Source: Hibiscus mutabilis | Taxonomy: Eukaryota > Streptophyta > Magnoliopsida > Malvales > Malvaceae | Length of the DNA: 64,000 nucleotides | Reading direction: 5' to 3' | Assembly: GCA_019671005.1 (NCBI GenBank) | Contig: CM033745.1 | Coordinates: forward strand, 15,614,921-15,678,920 | Shown: positions 1 to 12,700 of the stretch, piece after piece | How the letters are laid out: every line of letters starts with the position of its first letter | Position numbering within the stretch: position 1 is the stretch's first letter | Program-made: the position numbers and the translations under genes | Notes under the pieces: generated by a model | The model's database searches: none | The model's input: the letters and a program-made list of their open reading frames with translations, nothing else | Told to the model about the DNA's origin: nothing

Positions 1-348
1 ATAAAAACCCTTAACTTTTGGGAAATTACGACTTTAGTCCCCAAACTTTTCCAAAGTTTATACTTTAGCCATAAAATTTTCAAAATTTACATTTTGGTCA
101 CTACCTTTTTAAACTTCAATTCCCATTCCAATTTTCCTTGGAATTCAACCAAACTTTAAGAATACCTTATTCAATTCACTATTTATCACATGAGACCTTT
201 AAACCTTAGAAATTTCCTTTCCAAAACCCATAATTAAAGAAATCCTAACATTCGCATTTTTGTCATTTTAGTCATTAAGTTAGCTTTTAAGCTATTATAT
301 TAGTGCTAAATGACCCTTAATCAACTTAGTAAATTTTGGGGTATTACA
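1..348. mobile_element. LTR end fragment of another retroelement
   Basis: This is AT-rich non-coding DNA with phrases typical of plant LTRs, such as a run of 'tttagtcccc' and 'ttttggtcac' motifs. It stops abruptly at GGGGTATTACA, a common terminal sequence of plant Ty3/gypsy LTRs. The next base belongs to a different element. The left part lies outside the window, so its family and orientation cannot be decided. Confidence 0.4.
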
Positions 349-350
349 GA

Positions 351-1424
351 ATTGCTTGCCAAGTGGTGGAGAATATGTAATTTGGGTGATGGTGGTGGAA
401 GCAAAAAGATAGGAAAAATTAGACACAAGATTTAAAGTGGTTCGAGCTTCTAACCAAGCTCTACATATACTACCTTAGCTTCTTACTAAGGATTTCAACC
501 AATTCACTAAGAATTCTTCCCATTTTTCTAGGCTAAGGAGGCAACCATTTAGAACCTAGACTCACTCACCAAGTCTAGCATCCAAAACTCACAAACCGAG
601 CTTTGGGAACACTCTCTAACAAGAGAAAACTTAGCAAACTAGAAATCCCTCTAAAAGGTGATGGTTAGCACTCTTAAGCTCTCACACAAATCTTAATACA
701 CTTGAGCTTACATTGACATTTTAGCTCAACAAGTGTAGTCTATATAAAGAATAGGAAATTAACCACTAAGACAAATCTTGATCATAATGTTGTTGACATG
801 TGGAACATTAGTCTTTCATAGATGCTTGGAGGTTCCATTTATACTCCCAATTGAGCTTCTAGCCGTTGGAGATAGTTGGGATTGAATTGAAGCCGTTGGG
901 GCCTTTATTTCCTGCAATAATTAAAGTTATGAAGTTGTTCGTATTGATATGTGTATAGCCTTATCGGTACGTGTTCTTCATAAACTAGCCGTTGAGCTCT
1001 TTCCAACTGATGCATATCGATACACTTAGGAGTGTATCGGTACAACCTGCAATTTAAAAGACCGTTGGAGGGTTTTGGCCATTAAGGTTTTTGCCATGTA
1101 GGCATATCGAAATGCTAAGAGGCGTATCGAAACAACCCCACACCGTATCGATACGGGAAAGCCCTGTATCGGTACAGGTTTTGGCAGTTTCAAATAGACT
1201 GTAGCTGAAACCCTAAGGCGTGTCGATACAGGGAATATCGTATCGGTACAATTACTTGAAAAACTCAGGTTTGGCTACTTTAAAGACATTTAAATCATTC
1301 CAAAACCTTATAAAATCCATCAAACATATTTTCAAGTTGTTTAAACGTAAAATCATTTTTGAAATCTTTTTAATTTAGTCCAAAACAATTTTTAAATTAT
1401 TATATCAAAACAAATATCCTAACA
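351..1424 (-). repeat. 3' LTR of the gag-only element
   Basis: It is the direct counterpart of 5100-6195, collinear throughout with scattered substitutions. Its inner edge ends ...ATCCTAACA (TGTTAGGAT on the minus strand). The outer edge is truncated and starts inside the sequence corresponding to 5127. It contains four hairpins built on CGATAC/GTATCG stems (about 1014-1040, 1101-1133, 1144-1178, 1220-1250). Confidence 0.8.
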
Positions 1425-1440
1425 ATCTCCCCATTTTTTG
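1425..1440 (-). promoter_or_regulatory. Polypurine tract (plus-strand primer site)
   Basis: On the minus strand the sequence is AAAAAATGGGGAGAT immediately before the LTR start TGTTAGGAT. Position, purine content and G-run fit a polypurine tract. Confidence 0.6.
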
Positions 1441-1711
1441 ATATAATAAAACCAACTTGAAAATTTGTTTGTGATTCTCCCCCTTAGTATTTTAAATTTT
1501 GAATAAGATAATTTAAAACTTAAATGTAGTTAAAGCTCACCCTTATTAACTTGAAAAATCAATTTTTCAAACCATTTAAAACTAAAATGTAGTTAAAGGT
1601 CCCTCTTATTCACTTGAAAAATCAATTTTTCAAACTATTTATCCCCCTTTTTGTTATATCAAAAAGAATTGAAGTAACTTTAATTTCAAAATAACAATGG
1701 AGGTTAAAAAA

Positions 1712-3890
1712 ATTTGACACAAATAAGATTTTTGGTTTTAAAATGGCTCTCCCTTTCTCAAAGCATCCTCAAATGTTAGAGCAACAATTATGATAATCTA
1801 GTTGAATTAAAAAAATAAATCAAATTAAAAAGAAATTCAAGTAATTCTTACCACACTTGAACCAAACGTAGGATGTGAAGCATTCCTTCTTCAAATGTCA
1901 TATTAGTGTGTATGAAGCTCTCCTTCAATGTTGTACTCTATTGATCACTCTCCATCATACCTAAAATAAGACAATCAAGTAATTTTTGGTATCCAAATTG
2001 CTTTGGATCCATAAATGTTAGTAGCACAAAGTTTAATCCGCTTAGGAATCTATTTTTCAATTTTATCCTTTTTAGTTGAAGTAATTAGTCCTTTTGGGAC
2101 CCAAATACTTCTAAAACATTTTCCATTCAAAAATCTAGGGGCACTAGATTGTTTTTGGTAAAAATTTGATTTTTCCAAAATTGGTTTTCTTTTCAAGCTC
2201 TTTGGAAATCAAATCTTTTTCTTCTTGAACTTTATGAAGCAAATTTTGTAAACCAATATTTGACACAAATAAGATTTTTGGTTTTAAAATGGCTATCTTT
2301 CTCAAAGCATCCTCAAATGTTAGTGCAACAATTAAGATAATCTAGTTGAATTAAAAAAATAAATCAAATTAAAAATAAATTCAAGTAATTTTTACCACAC
2401 TTGAACCAAATGTAGGATTTGAAGCCTTCCTTCTTCAAATGTCATTTTAGTGTGTATGAAGCTCCCCCTCAATGTTGTACTTTATTGATCACTCTCCATC
2501 ACACCTAAAATAAGACAATCAAGTAATTTTTGGTATCCAAATTGCTTTGGATCCATAAACGTTAGTAGCACAAAGTTTAATCCCCTTAGGAATCCATTTT
2601 TCAATTTCATCCTTTTTAGTTTAAGTAATTAGTCCTTTTGGGACCCAAATACTTCTAAAACATTTTCCATTCAAAAATATAGGGGCACTATATTGTCTTT
2701 GGTAAAAATTTGATTTTTCCAAAATTGGTTTTCTTTTCAAGCTTTTTGGAAATCAAATCTTTTTCTTCTTGAACTTTATGAAGCAAATTTTGTAAACCAA
2801 AATTTGACACAAATAAGATTTTTGGTTTTAAAATGGCTCTCTCTTTCTCAAACCATCTTCAAATGTTAGTGCAACAATTATGATAATCTAGTTGAATTAA
2901 AAAAATAAATCAAATTAAAAAGAAATTCAAGTAATTTTTACCACACTTGAACAAAATGTAGGATGTGAAGCCTTTCTTATTCAAATATCATCTTAGTGTG
3001 CATGGAGCTCCCCCTCAATGTTGTACTTTATTGATCACTCTCCATCACACCTAAAATAAGACAATCAAGTAATTTTTTGTATCCAAATTGCTTTGGATCC
3101 ATAAACGTTAGTAGCACAAAGTTTAATCCCCTTAGGAATCCATTTTTTAATTTCATCTTTTTTAGTTGAAGTAATTAGTCCTTTTGGGACCCAAATACTT
3201 CTAAAACATTTTCCATTCAAAAATCTAGGGGCACTAGATTGTTTTTGGTAAAATTTGATTTTTCCAAAATTGGTTTTCTTTTCAAGCTCTTTGGAAATCA
3301 AATCTTTTTCTTCTTGAACTTTATGAAGCAAATTTTGTAAACCAAAATTTGACACAAATAAGATTTTTGGTTTTAAAATGGCTCTCCCCTTCTCAAAGCA
3401 TCCTCAAATGTTAGTGCAACAATTATGATAATCTAGTTGAATTAAAAAATAAATAAAATTAAAAAGAAATTCAATTAATTTTACCACACTTGAACCAAAT
3501 GTAGGATGTGAAGCCTTCCTTCTTCAAATGTCATTTTAGTGTGTATGAAGCTCCCCTTCAATGTTGTACTTTATTGATCACTCTCCATCACACCTAAAAT
3601 AAGACAATCAAGTAATTTTTGGTATCCAAATTGCTTTGTATCCATAAACGTTAGTAGCACAAAGTTTAATCCCCTTAGGAATCCATTTTTCAATTTATCC
3701 TTTTTAGTTTAAGTAATTAGTCTTTTTGGAACCCAAATACTTCTAAAACATTTTCCATTCAAAAATCTAGGGGCACTAGATTGTCTTTGGTAAAAATTTG
3801 ATTTTTCCAAAGTCGGTTTTCTTTTCAAGCTCTTTGGAAATCAAATATTTTTCTTCTTGAACTTTATGAAGCAAATTTTGTAAATCTATA
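1712..3890. repeat. Tandem array, four units of about 545 bp
   Basis: Units begin near 1712, 2259, 2803 and 3348, each opening with the same TTTGACACAAATAAGA motif. Spacings are 547, 544 and 545 bp. Each unit carries, on the minus strand, a copy of the gag coiled-coil end (a 96-residue open stretch survives at 3065-3355) followed by non-coding DNA. The rightmost unit runs into the single-copy gag at about 3890, which shows where the amplification arose. A smaller direct repeat of about 70 bp lies at 1500-1640. Confidence 0.85.
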
Positions 3891-4879
3891 AACTTTTGCT
3901 CAAACTCGTTGAGTTTTGCTTCAAGTTCAATTTTGGTTTTACAAATCAAATCATTTTGAATTTTCAAATTTGAAATTATTTTCTTGTTTTTCAAAATGTA
4001 ATTTTTAAACTCTAAAACCAAATCATCATATGCATCTTGTAATTCATCAAAAGAATATGAACTAGAAGTAGATGAATTATAAGTTACCCTTGAATCTTTT
4101 TCAATGGTCATAAGACAAAAGTTGGCTTGTTCATCTTCGGTGGAGTCGTCATCATTCCAAGTAGCCACAAAAGCCTTCTTCTTATGGCTTGAAGAGGTTG
4201 GCCCCTTCTTCTTAATCCTTGATTATTGTCTTAGTTCTCCCTTTTCTTTATTCATGAATCAGATGAATTTGTTGAAGAGCTTGGCCACCTCTTTATCTTC
4301 ACTTTCTTCCTCACTTGAAGCTACATGTTGGCATGTGGAGGTTGGAAGAGCACTGACATTCATATCAATGCCTTGCTCTTTGATCTTCTTCTCATTCTCC
4401 CTCTTCAAAGGTTGATACATCATCTCATGGGTGAGCAAAGATCCCACGAGCTCGTCAAGCTTGAGCTCTTTCAAGTACTTTGGTTTTACAATGGCCGTCT
4501 TTTTGGACTCTCATGATTCGAGAAGTGAGTAGATCAACTTCCGAATGAGTTTGTCTTTCAAAATCTCCTCTACAAGACCTTTGAGTTGATTGACGATTGT
4601 AGAGAAATGGTTAAACATCATCTTGATGTCTTTATCCGGGTCCATCTTGAATCTCTCATACTCAAGGTTAAGAAGGCCGATCTTGGTCTCATTTACGTCG
4701 TTGGTTCCCTCGTATGTGACTTCAAGCTTGTCCCATACTTCCTTGGCACACTCACAAGAAGACATTTTTGTGTAGATGTCCAGGCTAAAAGCACAAAAGA
4801 GAATGTTCAAAGCCTTGCAATTTAGCTTCATCTTCTTGCAATCATCCGCACTCCATTCCGCCTTGCTTCGTTGTGGCAC
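3776..4879 (-). pseudogene. copia-type gag (UBN2-like) remnant
   Basis: Three minus-strand open segments read in order. The first (4879-4511) has the gag core with a predicted helical region and the motif KEVWDKLEVTYEG, typical of UBN2/copia gag. The second (4474-4259) has the LKLDELVGSLLTHE motif that follows the core in this family. The third (4168-3776) is an acidic stretch followed by a coiled coil (LEAKLNEFEQKF). The segments are separated by stops or frameshifts. The CCHC zinc knuckle that normally sits between the second and third parts is not visible. In copia elements gag forms the virus-like particle and packages RNA. Here it is the only protein trace, and in its current state it is unlikely to be translated as one product. 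Confidence 0.72.
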
Positions 4880-5084
4880 GAACGAACCGTCTTCAACAAT
4901 TTCTCAAAGATGATAATCCTTGGCTCTCATGAAATACATCATCCTATTCTTCCAATAGGAGTAATTGGCCCCGTCAAAGAATGATGGTCGGTCAATGGAT
5001 TGCGCTATGGCTTCGGTTGATTATTTGTCGGTCGAGCTTGCCAGGATCGCCTCAATAGAATGTAAGTCCTTTAGAATTGAGCCT

Positions 5085-5098
5085 CACTCTGATACTAG
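5085..5098 (-). promoter_or_regulatory. Primer-binding site, initiator tRNA-Met type
   Basis: On the minus strand the LTR ends in CCCAACA, then AC, then TAGTATCAGAGTG. This resembles the plant tRNA-iMet primer site TGGTATCAGAGC with one mismatch in the core. It fixes the element's orientation. Confidence 0.7.
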
Positions 5099-5099
5099 T

Positions 5100-6195
5100 T
5101 GTTGGGCTCGATTCCCCCAACCAAATTTCTTTCCAAGTAGTGGAGAAGATGTAATTTGGGTGATGATGGTGGAAGCAAAAGGATAAGAAAAATTAGACAC
5201 AAGATTTAAAGTGGTTCGAGCTTCTAACCAAGCTTTACATTCACTACCTTAGCTTCCTACTAAGGATTTCAACCAATTCACTAAGAATTCTTCCTCTTTT
5301 CTAGCCTAAGGAGGCAACCATTTACAACCTAAACTCACTCACTAAGTCTAGCATCCAAAGCTCACAAACCGAGCTTTGGGAACACTCTCTAACAAGATAA
5401 AACTTAACAAACTAGAAATCCCTCTAAAAGGTGATTTTTAGCACTCTTAAGCTCTCACACAAATCCTAATACACTTGAGCTTACATTGACATTTTAGCTC
5501 AACAAGTGTAGTCTATATAAAGAATAGGAAATTAAGCACTAATACAAATCTTGATCATAATGTTGTTGACTTGTGGAACATTAGTCTTTCATAGATGCTT
5601 GGAGGTTCCATTTATACTCCCAATTGAGCTTCTAGCCGTTGGAGATAGTTGGGATTGAATTGGAGCCGTTGGAGCCTTTATTTCCCGCAATAATTGCAGT
5701 TCTAAAGCTATCCATATCGATACGCTGGTAGCTGTATCGGTACGTGTTCTTCATAAACTAGTCATTGAGCTCTTTCCAACTGATACGTATCGATACACTT
5801 AAGAGTGTATCAGTCTGACCTGGAATTTAAAAGACCGTTGGGAAAATAGTCGTTGTTGTTTTTGCCATGTAGGCATATCGAAATGCTAAGAGGCGTATCG
5901 AAACGATCCCACACTGTATCGATACGAGAAAGCCCTGTATCGGTACGAGTTTTGGCAGTTTCAAATAGACTGTAGCTGAAATCCTAAGGCATATCGATAC
6001 GGGGAATACCGTATTGGTACGGTTACTTTAAAAACTCAATTTTGGCTACTTTAAAGACATTTAAATCATTCCAAAACCTTATAAAATCCATCAAACATAT
6101 TTTCAAGTTGTTTGGACTTAAAATCAATTGTGAAATCTTTTCAATTTAGTCCAAAACAAATTTTTAATTATTATATAAAAACAAATATCCTAACA
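5100..6195 (-). repeat. 5' LTR of the gag-only element
   Basis: It begins TGTTGGGCTC and ends TATCCTAACA on the plus strand, so it reads TGTTAGGATA...GAGCCCAACA in the sense direction. It contains a row of CGATAC/GTATCG hairpins (5714-5742, 5785-5815, 5914-5948, 5992-6020). These are better preserved than in the left LTR, where the first one has decayed. Confidence 0.82.
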
Positions 6196-6764
6196 GTTAC
6201 GACACTATCTCATTTAAATTAAGAATAAAAAATAACTATTGGTGGTCAACTAATGTCGGAGCAAACAGTTAAGCATTCCGTTGACATCCTCTCACCTTCT
6301 TAAGTCCTGGGTTCAATATTCAATAGGAACATTTCTTTCTTCCCCTTCCCTAGATTGTAGGTATTGTTCAAAAAAACGAATGGTCAGTTCAAAGTAGGAA
6401 ATAATCCTAAAGTTAGTGACCGAATTTCTAGAAAAAATAGTTTGGTGACCAAAATAAAAATGACTTAATAGTTTGGTGACAAACAGGTAGTTTACCCTCA
6501 AAAACAAAAAAACAAAAAAAAACAAAAAACAAAACTCTCTTAAAAAGCTTTCGGAACAAAAACTTCCAGAACATCCAGAAAAAGAGGAAAGGCAGTAATT
6601 TCTTCTGCATTTCTTTCCTTTTTATTCTCAATTGTTCATAACTAATAAGAATTGCGCTTCGCCCGATTGTAAATTTTTCGAATAGTTAAGGAATTTTAGG
6701 TTAATCGTGATTTTTGAACTGTGCAGATAGGTTTTTATATTTTTGTTGTGTAAATTCAGTGTAT
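6196..6764. other. 5' flank of TCP11 gene; possible SINE fragment
   Basis: About 6235-6345 resembles a tRNA-derived SINE: a 'caaacagttaagcat' A-box-like part and 'gtcctgggttcaa' like a B box. A similar stretch occurs at 29355-29450. The rest is AT-rich with A-runs (6505-6535), which probably hold the promoter and 5' leader of the gene starting at 6765. No clear TATA box was assigned. Confidence 0.3.
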
Positions 6765-9700
6765 ATGATGATGATGGAGACGCCGGAGACTGGGAGAGCG
6801 GTGGTTTTGGAATTTCCGGTGAGCGAGACGCCACCTTCTTCGCGTGTGCCAAGGAGGATTCGGAAGAGACTTCTTACCGAGTGTAAGACTCCTACTGTAG
6901 AAGAAATCGAAGCCAAGCTTCGACATGCCGATCTTCGTAGACAGGTAACTTGAGTTTTAATTCCTTTTCTAGTTTTTAGAATTAAGGTTTAGGTTCCAAT
7001 TGGTTCTTTTAAATATTTATTTTCATGGCTGGTGAAAAATTAAAGAGGAAGCAATAGTAAGGAGAGAATTTTTCGAAGAAATTTAATTTTAAATAATTTT
7101 TGATGAGATACTTAGGCGATTAAGATGCTGCTAAATTCAGTCGAGTTAAGTACTGAGTTTTCTTCTTTTTATGTATATATTTTAGACAACTCATGTTCAA
7201 AGACTTTAAGAAGACCCAAACAATATCTTTTATCGATTTTTTTACGTTGAATTTCAAATTAATTACATACCTCTCAATAGAGATATACTATACGACTCCA
7301 CCTAGCTAAGTGGTGTTCGTATTTTTTTAAAAATAAAATAAAAATTAATGAACAATTACCTAAATTTATTTTTCTACATTTCCCCCTCTATTTTTCATAT
7401 TTGTTGTTGTTGGTGGTGGTGGTTTCAATTATCTGGAAAACAGAGTTTATGATTCTATTTTTAAATGAAATGTAGAAGATTTTAGAATATGTAACTCTTC
7501 CAGTCATAAAATCTTTGTTCAGAAGTTTGTTTCTTTGTGTTAGGTAGAGGGGTGAGGTGGGTTGTTCTTGCCTGATTTATTTTTTCCTTTTTTGGTACTG
7601 CATGTTCACCTGCAAACTTCTATTTTCTCTTGCAAAGCTTATATTTTCCATGTTTGTTTTTGAATAAGTTGTTTAATCACATATTCATTTACTTGCTGTA
7701 CAATTTACATGCACTTCCCTTCACTTTTTCCCCTTTTGTTGTGGTTGTTGTTTGATTGTAGCAATTCTATGAAAGCCTGTCAAGGAAAGCAAGATCAAAA
7801 CCAAGAAGCCCCTCCAGATCCTCATCAAATGAGGAAGACCTTGGTCAGCGACTTAAAGCAAGGCTTCAAGCTGCCGAGCAGAAAAGGTAAAGTCAAATCT
7901 AGTGTGATGCTGCCCTGCCTTGATGATTATAAGTTGTTGCACTCTCATTCTTTGCACTTTTGATACCTTTTTTCAGTTATTCTTCAAAGCTCACTGTGAT
8001 CATTTTGATTTTTTCCAAGGTTTTCTTGTGTGATTTGTTTGTACTACTGTTATGTTCTATATGGATTTTGACAGAATGGAAATTATCTTAGTACATCTTT
8101 TCGAGGGATATAACAACTTCTTATTCTGCTTTGGCATTGAATTTTTTATAACTTGAAAGCTCACGGGCTGGTGAATCAACAGGTTGAGCATTTTGGCAAA
8201 GACTCAGATGCGCCTGGCAAAGTTAGATGAACTGCGGCAAGCAGCAAAAACTGGCGTAGAAATGCGTTTTGAGAAGGAACGTGAGAAGCTTGGCGCAAAA
8301 GTTCAGTCACGGGTTCAGCAGGCAGAGGCTAATAGAATGCTTATCTTTAAAGCTTACTGTCAGCGGAGGGCAACTCTAAAAGAGAGATCGTCACAATCAT
8401 TGTTACGAAGGATGACTAGAGAAAGTAAATACAAGGAGTGTGTCTGTGCTGCTCTTCATCAAAAGCGTGCAGCTGCTGAGAAAAAGCGACTGGGACTGCT
8501 TGAAGCAGAGAAGAAGAAAGCCTGTACTAGATTTTTGCAAGTTCAGCGAGTGGCTAAGTCTATCTCTCATCAGCGTGAGGTTGAGAGGAGGAGTATGAGA
8601 GACCAGTTAGAAGACAGACTGCAGAGGGTATGCATTTTCTATTAATTGTATGATTCTCCATCTTCAGGTGCAAACGTTTGTTTTTCCCCTTTTATGTTTT
8701 ATTGTGTGCATTATTTGTCTCTTATTAATTATTGATAAATAGGCAAAGAGACAAAGAGCAGAGTACTTGAGGCGAAGAGGAAGACCACATAAATCTGTTA
8801 AAGTGAACTGTAACAGGAAGCAAGCTGATCTGCTTTCTAGAAAATTAGTAAGGTATAATACCAACATTTCCTAGTTGATCCTTTGATTGTATTTTTTTCA
8901 TGGACTACACGTGCTTGGTATGGTTTACTATGTTATTGCGATCTTCAAAGTGTTTTTCAAAGAACATCTTTTGCTATTGTAGATAACACTTTATTAGGGA
9001 TGATTGCAAAATCATTTTTGTCAACAAATTTCAAGTATAAAGTGTGGGTTAATACCTAAATGGTTAAAACTATTAATGTCCTAGTAATTACTTCTTTTAT
9101 ATTTTCAGGTGCTGGAGGTGGTTCGTTAGGCAGAGAAAAACTACTTTAGACTTGGCAAAAGCCTTTGATTCATTGAAAATCAATGAGAATTCTGTTAAGT
9201 CAATGCCATTTGAACAACTTTCTCTTCTGATTGAATCAGTTAATACCCTTCGAATTGTGAAAGCTTTGCTCAACCGAATTGAGAGCCGATTTAAGGCCTC
9301 TAGGGAAGTTGGCGCCACTGATCATCTATCCAGTTTGGATAACATTGACCATCTTCTTAAAAGAGTTGCTACTCCGAAGAGGAGGACCACACCCAGGACC
9401 TCTGTGAGAAGCAGAGAGGCTAAGAGAGTGGTCTCTGGGAGGGAGGCTGCCAAAAGTCTTACTACATCATCAAGGTATCCTGTTAGAGCATTTCTTTGTG
9501 CATACATGATAGTGGGCCATCCTGTGGCTGTTTTAAGTGGTCAGGGACAGCTTGAGATTGCTTTGGCGAAGTCTGCAGAAGCCTTTGTTCGAGAGTTTGA
9601 GTTGTTGATTAAGATTGTTTTAGAGGGTCCAATACAGTGTTCTGATGAAGAATCCGGGACAGCATTAAGTAAACCTTTGACGTTTAGGTCACAGCTGGTA

Positions 9701-12700
9701 GCATTTGATAAAGTATGGTGCTCTTACCTGAGTTGTTTTGTGGTGTGGAAGGTCAAGGATGCCCAGTCATTGGAAGAGGACTTGGTAAGAGCAGCTTGCC
9801 AGCTCGAGCTCTCAATGATTCAAAAGTGCAAGTTGACTCCAGGAGGAGATGACACTGCTCTTACTCATGATATGAAGGCTATTCAAAGACAGGTCTCACT
9901 ATCTCACTGTTGGTCTTTTCTTGATATCGATGCAAATTTGCAAATACACTCTGATCAGTTTCAATACTCTTAATGATTTATCAGACTTTTAATTATAAAC
10001 TAATCTGTTTGGTTCAAAGTTTAAAATATAATCAAAGTAACTGCCTTCCGTTTACATTATGCTGCAGAGGATCCTCATTGATTTTTTCTAAAATGCAGGT
10101 TATGGAAGATCAAAAGCTTTTAAGGGAGAAAGTGCAACATTTGTGTGGGGATGCTGGAATTGAACGAATGGAATGTGCAATATCTGAAACACGGACTAAA
10201 TTTTTTCAAGAAAAGAAAAGCAGGAGCCCAATCAAATCACCAATTACGCCCTCTCTATCTCCAAGCACAGATGGTTCTCCTAGTTTGACTGCTGGAACAG
10301 ATAATAGAAGTGATCTGACTCAGATGCCAAATCATATTGTCCGCTCTCTGTTTAAGGAAGATGAGGTTGGTATATCTCAATCCACAAGTTCCAGTTCCTC
10401 TGTTCCTAGCAGCTGCCACTCAGATGCTCAGTTAGATTCTTCTATGGAAAAGCAGCTGGTCACTGAGAATGAATTGATTGTTAATGAATTTCTTCATGAA
10501 ATGCGTGGCTTTGTTGATAGCTTTAGTGTCATCGACGAAGATCGGAACGGCATAAAGGTTTGTGCATGTGTTTGTTAGATTATCCGATAGAGTTAGAGTC
10601 CTTATGTAAATAGTAGTTTAAATTAAAGTTTAAAGATAGAGTTAGAGTCCTCATGTAAATAGTAGTTTAAATTAAAGTTTACTTCCTAAAAGATAGAGTT
10701 AGATGTCTTGTGTACTTAGGACTCCTAATTGTAACTAAAGTCCAATACTTGAGTCTATAAATTCACTGTAAAGGGATGTAATTTTTTGAAAATATTCAAT
10801 AACAGAAAATCAATTCTGTTTTCTTCTTCTTTTCTGCAGAAACTTAAATTCTGCTTTATTTTTATGCGTTAATTAGTTTTTCCTAAAGCTAGAAAATTGC
10901 TTTTCTACAGTGTTATTATTATGGTTATATGTGATAGAAGCTGACACTCAGAATCAAGCTGCATAAGTGTTATACTGGGTTTGATGTGTTTATATGAAAT
11001 ATTCAAGTATAGGAACTTGCCTTAACATCAATCATTTTCTTGGCTGCCTCGCTCGATACTTTAATTCCTTAATGTTTTGCAGGCAAAGATAAGAGAAACA
11101 ATGGAGAAGGCTTTCTGGGACGGGATCATGGAATCCATGAGACACGATAATCCCAATTATGACCGAGTCATTGACCTCGTGAAGGAAGTCAGGGATGAGA
11201 TTTGTGAGATGGCTCCTCAGACTTGGAGAGAAGAAATAATTGATACTATTGATCTAGAAATTCTCTCCCAGGTACTAGCAGCCCTTTATTATTTCTATTT
11301 TAGTTCTCATCTATTAAGTCCTAATTATTTAACTCCCCCCCCCCCTCCCCCCCAAAGGTGCTGAAGTCTGGCAACTTGGACATTGATTATCTTGGAAGGA
11401 CTCTAGGGTTTGCATTGAGCACTTTGCAGAAGCTCTCCTCTCCAGCCAATGATGATGAAATGAAGGCTGCTAACCAGAGGTTATTGAAAGAGTTAGCTGA
11501 GATATGTGAAGCCAAAGAGAAGGCAAATAATTCTCCTGCCCTTGCAATGATCAAGGGTCTACGGTTTGTCCTAGAGCAGATTCAGGTATTTTTTTTGTAT
11601 GTTCATTTCTTTTCCTCTTGGTAGAATGAGTTTTTCACGTATCACTTGAAAGGCGCTGAGCTGGAGAAGAGGTTATTCTTTTTACTAATGTGTAATATGC
11701 ATTCCCTTGACAGGTTCTTCAGCGGGAGATAAGCAAAGCTCGTGTAATGATGATGGAGCCATTGTTAAAGGGACCTGCTGGTTTGGATTACCTTTGCAAA
11801 GCTTTTGCGAACCGTTATGGGTCTCCTTCTGATGCTCGGTCATCTTTACCGTTGACAGTTCGGTGGCTTTCATCTGTATGGAGCTGCAAAGATCAAGAAT
11901 GGGGAGAACACCAAAATTCTCTGTCTACTTTGAAGGCCCGGGATAGTTCACCTCGGGACCTTACTCCCATTACGCTTAAAACTGGTGGAAGATACAATTC
12001 AGCAAATAAAATCCAAATGACATTTGCCAACTCGTCTAAAGTTACAGGTTTGGATATGGAACTGTTCAAATCATTCGAAGCTAAGTTTAAGCATGTAGAG
12101 AAATATGAACTAACATGCAAGTGTTTTTAACGTACTGGTGATTCTTATTTTATTTGGTCAGATCATCAACAACCAGAATGCAACGGAGAGCAAGTTGATA
12201 TAGTGGTGAGGCTTGGTTTGCTGAAGTTAGTAAGCGGAGTTTCCGGTTTAACTTCAGATGCTCTGCCCGAAACCTTTATGCTTAACCTCGGTAGATTGAG
12301 GGGTGTGCAGGCTGAGATTCAGAAGATAATTGTTATATCCACAAGGTATTTGGATGATTGATTTCTTAGTTGCTAAAAAAGTTATTCTAGCGTTCTAAGA
12401 GGGAACAAATGATCTAATATCTGATTTTTCGCATGCAGCATTCTTATTTGTCGCCAGATTTTCTTGAGCGAGCAAGTAGTATCCCCTACTGACATGGAAA
12501 CCGTAATATCAAGTTGCACCGAGCAGCTCTCAGAGCTCTTAGACCGCATCGAAGATGTCAGAATTGAAGGGATTGTTGAAATAATCAGCGGGTTCTCAAG
12601 AGTCACAGACGGCGAGAAGGTTCAAACGATAAAAGTTATGATGGCCAGGATGCTAGCAAAGAGCTTGCAAGCTGGGGATGCAGTGTTTGAGAAGGTATGG

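Larger units (their letters stand above)
349..6195 (-). mobile_element. Non-autonomous gag-only LTR retrotransposon (TR-GAG-like)
   Basis: Two direct repeats of about 1.08 kb (351-1424 and 5100-6195) flank an interior of 3.7 kb. On the minus strand a tRNA-Met-like primer site directly follows the right LTR, and a purine tract directly precedes the left LTR, so the element reads right to left. The only coding trace is a copia-type gag (UBN2-like) at 3776-4879. Protease, integrase, reverse transcriptase and RNase H are all absent. In their place is a tandem array of 545-bp units (1712-3890). This matches the known class of terminal-repeat elements with a gag domain, which need pol supplied in trans. 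The outer end of the left LTR lacks about 25 bp, so no target duplication can be read. Confidence 0.78.

Noticed and set aside
3065..3355. 96-residue frame as a distinct gene
   Set aside because: It is one unit of the 545-bp tandem array derived from gag.
349..6200. Target-site duplication of the gag-only element
   Set aside because: The left LTR has lost its outer end, so no comparison is possible.
11328..11357. C-run as a quadruplex or control element
   Set aside because: Position directly before an acceptor explains it as a polypyrimidine tract; it is broken by a T and not in G-run spacing.
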